A model generated the notes under the pieces. It made no database searches. It saw only the letters and a list, made by a program, of their open reading frames with translations, and was not told the origin of the DNA. From NCBI RefSeq assembly GCF_018967865.2, contig NZ_JAHLZY020000001.1:4340001-4404000 (forward strand): a stretch of 64,000 nucleotides of DNA. The letters are read 5' to 3'. The translations under genes and the position numbers were made by a program. This DNA is from Hymenobacter siberiensis (lineage in GTDB: Bacteria; Bacteroidota; Bacteroidia; Cytophagales; Hymenobacteraceae). This document shows, piece after piece, positions 61,596 to 64,000 of this stretch; position 1 is the first letter of the stretch, and each line of letters begins with the position of its first letter.

Positions 61596-61693
61596 GAGTT
61601 GGTGAAATGGTGAGGTGGTGATTTTGATGTTCCGTTTGCGCCAAATGCGCTACCAACAACATCAAAATCACCACCTCACCATTTCACCAACTC
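61596..61693. repeat. 36-bp perfect palindrome between the two PPIase genes
   Basis: Left arm starts GAGTTGGTGAAATGGTGAGG (61596-61631); right arm (61658-61693) is its exact complement; 26-nt loop. Arms are built from GGTGA-type words. It begins at the stop of the upstream gene (TAG 61592-61594). Confidence 0.97.
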
Positions 61694-61847
61694 GCCTTTA
61701 GAGCCCCACTGCAACCTTCCGGGGACCGTTCGGCTCCTTGTTTTTGTCTGCCAACGGATTTATGGTGAAATTTGTGGGGCCGTTTGGGTGTTAGCCCCGC
61801 ACGGACCAAGCCTTGGAACCTGTCCATTGGCTTTTCAATACGACTTT

Positions 61848-63239
61848 ATGCTTGTTAATGTGAATCGCGCCGTGGCGTCGGCCCTGCTTACGCTATTGCT
61901 ATTATTGGGCTTCGCGCCCGCTTCCCAGGCCCAATTGGGCATCAGCCGACCCAAGGGCCAGCAGCTGCTCGACGGCATCATCGTGAAGGTGGACAACCAG
62001 ATTGTGCTGCGCTCCGAAGTGGAGCTCATCTACGCGCAGGAGGTGACCCGGGCCAACGGCAAGCCGCTGCCGCCCGATTTGAAATGCAAAATCCTGCAAA
62101 GCCTGGTGCTCAACAAGCTGATGCTGGCCCGTGCCGACGTCGACTCCGTGACGGTGGAAGACAAGCAGGTGAACGGGGAAGTAGACCGCCGCATGGCCTA
62201 CTTCGCGCAGCAGATTGGCTCCGAGAAACGCCTCGAAGAGCAGTACGGCAAGTCCATCAAGGCGCTGAAGGATGACCTACGGCCCCAGATTAAGGACCAG
62301 CTCACGCAGCAGAAAATGCAGGAAACCATCACCGGCAAGGTGGCGGTGACGCCACGCGAAGTGGCGCAGTATTTCACCCGCATTCCGAAAGACAGCCTGC
62401 CCTACTTCAGCACCGAGGTGGAAGTGGGCCAGATTGTGATTCCGGCGCAGGTAAACGACAAGGCCAAGCAGGCCGCCATTGCCAAGCTCAACGATATTCG
62501 GGCGCAGGTGTTGGCAGGAGGCGATTTTGCCACTTTTGCCAAAGCCAATTCGGAAGACCCCGGCTCGGCCAAGGAAGGCGGCTACCTGGGTTTTTTCAAG
62601 CGCGGCGAGCTGGTACCGGAGTACGAAGCAGCGTCGATGAAGCTGGAGCCGGGCCAGATGTCGCCGGTGGTGCAGTCGCAGTTCGGCTTTCACCTCATTC
62701 AGTTTATTGAGCGCAAGGGCAATACGTATTCGACGCGCCATATCCTGCTGAAGCCCGAAACGGGCTCGGCCGACGTGAGTGCCTCGGCCCGCCTGCTGAC
62801 CAAATTGCGCCGCCAGATTTTGTCCGACAGCATCACCTTCGCCAAAGCGGCCAAGGATAACTCGACCGACAAGCCCAGCAGCACCAACGGCGGCCTGCTG
62901 GCCAACCGCGCCGACGGCGGCTCACGCCTGCCTCTCGACAAGCTTGACCCGGCCATCTTCTTCACCATCGACACCATGAAGGTGGGCCACATCACTCCCC
63001 CCATGGCCTACCGCACCGACGATGGCAAGGACGCCATGCGCATCCTGTGGCTGAAATCGAACACCCCGCCCCACCAGGCCAACCTGCAGGACGACTACCA
63101 GAAAATTGCCGCCGCCGCCCTCAACGAGAAAAAGACCAAGGCGCTGGACGAGTGGTTTGCCAAGAACCGCGGCACGGTGTACCTCGAAGTGGAGCCGGAG
63201 TACGCCCAGTGCAAGGTGCTGGACGTGGCGGAGAAATAA
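61848..63239 (+). CDS. SurA-like periplasmic peptidyl-prolyl isomerase
   Basis: A 463-residue exported chaperone. Signal peptide (hydrophobic L-L-T-L-L-L-L-L-G-F, ending S-Q-A-Q), SurA-N-like helical region with L-D-G-I-I-V-K-V-D-N-Q-I-V-L-R-S-E-V-E typical of SurA, then two parvulin domains (V-E-V-G-Q-I-V-I-P-A and F-G-F-H-L-I-Q-F-I; then S-T-R-H-I-L-L-K-P-E and a divergent second core). It assists folding of outer-membrane proteins. Start ATG 61848 gives the signal; an upstream frame from 61788 is leader. Confidence 0.92.
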   Translation: MLVNVNRAVASALLTLLLLLGFAPASQAQLGISRPKGQQLLDGIIVKVDNQIVLRSEVELIYAQEVTRANGKPLPPDLKCKILQSLVLNKLMLARADVDSVTVEDKQVNGEVDRRMAYFAQQIGSEKRLEEQYGKSIKALKDDLRPQIKDQLTQQKMQETITGKVAVTPREVAQYFTRIPKDSLPYFSTEVEVGQIVIPAQVNDKAKQAAIAKLNDIRAQVLAGGDFATFAKANSEDPGSAKEGGYLGFFKRGELVPEYEAASMKLEPGQMSPVVQSQFGFHLIQFIERKGNTYSTRHILLKPETGSADVSASARLLTKLRRQILSDSITFAKAAKDNSTDKPSSTNGGLLANRADGGSRLPLDKLDPAIFFTIDTMKVGHITPPMAYRTDDGKDAMRILWLKSNTPPHQANLQDDYQKIAAAALNEKKTKALDEWFAKNRGTVYLEVEPEYAQCKVLDVAEK

Positions 63240-63250
63240 GCCCGTGTTAA

Positions 63251-63389
63251 AAAAGCACGTCATGCCGAACGCAGCCGAGGCATCTCGCATGCTAGCACTA
63301 ATCCTTTTTCAACCGAAGGTCGGCATAGCCAACGATTGATTTACTACCCCACGCGAGATGCCTCGGCTGCGCTCGGCATGACGTGCTTT
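63251..63389. repeat. CGTCATGC-family palindrome, long form with nested insert
   Basis: Arms AAAAGCACGTCATGCCGAAC and complement ending GGCATGACGTGCTTT. The ~80-nt loop includes CAACCGAAGGTCGGCATAGCC, shared with the loop at 20344-20466. Located between the SurA-like gene and moxR. Confidence 0.9.
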
Positions 63390-63408
63390 CCCCTCCCCAA
63401 CCATCCGA

Positions 63409-64000
63409 ATGGCTCAATTCCAAAACGATAAAGAAGCCGCCGATGCCCTGGCCGCCTCCTTCCAGAAGCTACGCCAGGAAATCGGCAAGGTTATCGTGGG
63501 GCAAGACGAGGTAGTGCGGCTGGTACTCACGGCGGTATTTTCGCAGGGCCACAGCCTGCTGGTGGGCGTACCCGGCCTGGCCAAAACCCTGCTGATTCAG
63601 ACCATTGCCGATTCGCTGGACTTGTCGTTCAACCGCATCCAGTTCACCCCCGATTTGATGCCCAGCGACATCGTGGGTTCGGAAACGATGAACCAACAGC
63701 GGGATTTTCACTTCGTGAAAGGACCCATCTTCGCCAACATCATCCTGGCCGACGAAATCAACCGGACACCGCCTAAAACCCAGGCCGCCCTGCTCGAAAG
63801 TATGCAGGAATACGCCGTGACGGTGGCCGGGCAGCGCTACCCCTTGCAACGCCCGTTCTTCGTGCTGGCCACGCAGAACCCCATCGAGCAGGAAGGCACC
63901 TATCCCCTGCCCGAGGCGCAGCTCGACCGCTTCATGTTCAACATCGAGCTGGGCTACCCGACCTACGCCGAGGAGCTGAACATCGTGAAGCAAACGACGT
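63409..64000 (+). CDS. MoxR-type AAA+ ATPase, truncated by the window end
   Basis: ATG 63409 opens a frame that runs beyond 64000 (197 residues visible). [11 protein letters not shown] opening, Walker [10 protein letters not shown], Walker [10 protein letters not shown], then [22 protein letters not shown] are diagnostic of MoxR/RavA-type chaperone ATPases. These partner with DUF58 and VWA proteins to activate or assemble enzyme complexes; such genes would be expected to follow outside the window. Confidence 0.93.
   Translation, partial: MAQFQNDKEAADALAASFQKLRQEIGKVIVGQDEVVRLVLTAVFSQGHSLLVGVPGLAKTLLIQTIADSLDLSFNRIQFTPDLMPSDIVGSETMNQQRDFHFVKGPIFANIILADEINRTPPKTQAALLESMQEYAVTVAGQRYPLQRPFFVLATQNPIEQEGTYPLPEAQLDRFMFNIELGYPTYAEELNIVKQTT

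Overview
The window looks like chromosome of a GC-rich Bacteroidota, most probably Hymenobacter or a close relative in the Cytophagales. Grounds: promoters of the Bacteroidota type (TAnnTTTG -7 box) before many genes, a type IX secretion C-terminal sorting domain, a TonB-dependent receptor behind a TPP riboswitch, a DTE-type rhodopsin with its Brp/Blh retinal-forming partner, and tandem Tat-exported ferritin-like proteins. The genus is inference; no rRNA, tRNA or CRISPR array was seen.

Layout. 1-4.3 kb: end of a gene for a repetitive GGTGGWGGD protein, then a peptide-binding lipoprotein and two ABC permeases without ATPases. 5-19 kb: housekeeping genes (RmlD-like reductase, cyclophilin, hemC, holB, a sugar nucleotidyltransferase, L31, rdgB, udk, secDF, an Nfu-type Fe-S protein), interrupted by a GxxExxY gene set between 48-bp inverted repeats. 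19-28 kb: aroC, batD and three tandem pairs of exported ferritin-like proteins; the third pair has lost diiron ligands. 28-36 kb: queG, ruvB, a HIRAN protein, a glutaryl-CoA-dehydrogenase-like enzyme, an APC permease and a zinc alcohol dehydrogenase. 36-43.6 kb: TPP-riboswitch-controlled TonB receptor, rhodopsin plus blh, a NadR-type kinase fused to an aldose-epimerase domain, and PnuC. 43.7-54 kb: rhodanese, DUF2071 protein, hrpB with a palindromic repeat inserted in frame, GMC oxidoreductase, a 287-bp MITE-like element with 20-bp TIRs and 9-bp target duplication, DUF2490 protein, a desaturase interrupted by two in-frame TGA codons, an FRG protein and an SDR. 53.5-64 kb: T9SS-secreted esterase, guaB, an RsbU/RsbV/RsbW-like partner-switching set, two parvulin-type periplasmic PPIases and the start of a MoxR ATPase.

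How the genes work together. Rhodopsin (light-driven H+ pump) and Blh (beta-carotene to retinal) form a phototrophy pair. PnuC and the kinase half of the fusion form a nicotinamide-riboside uptake/trapping pair. The phosphatase, STAS protein and HATPase form a regulatory switch. The exported ferritin-like pairs probably act together outside the cytoplasm in iron or oxidative/desiccation stress. SecDF, the lipoprotein PPIase and the SurA-like PPIase serve envelope biogenesis.

The intergenic DNA is unusually rich in palindromes. At least nine copies of a CGTCATGC-type repeat, six low-complexity palindromes with individual sequences, two copies of a GTGGACKCTGCGAGTCCGCG palindrome and four copies of the GxxExxY-associated repeat lie at gene boundaries, some supplying stop codons or acting as terminators.
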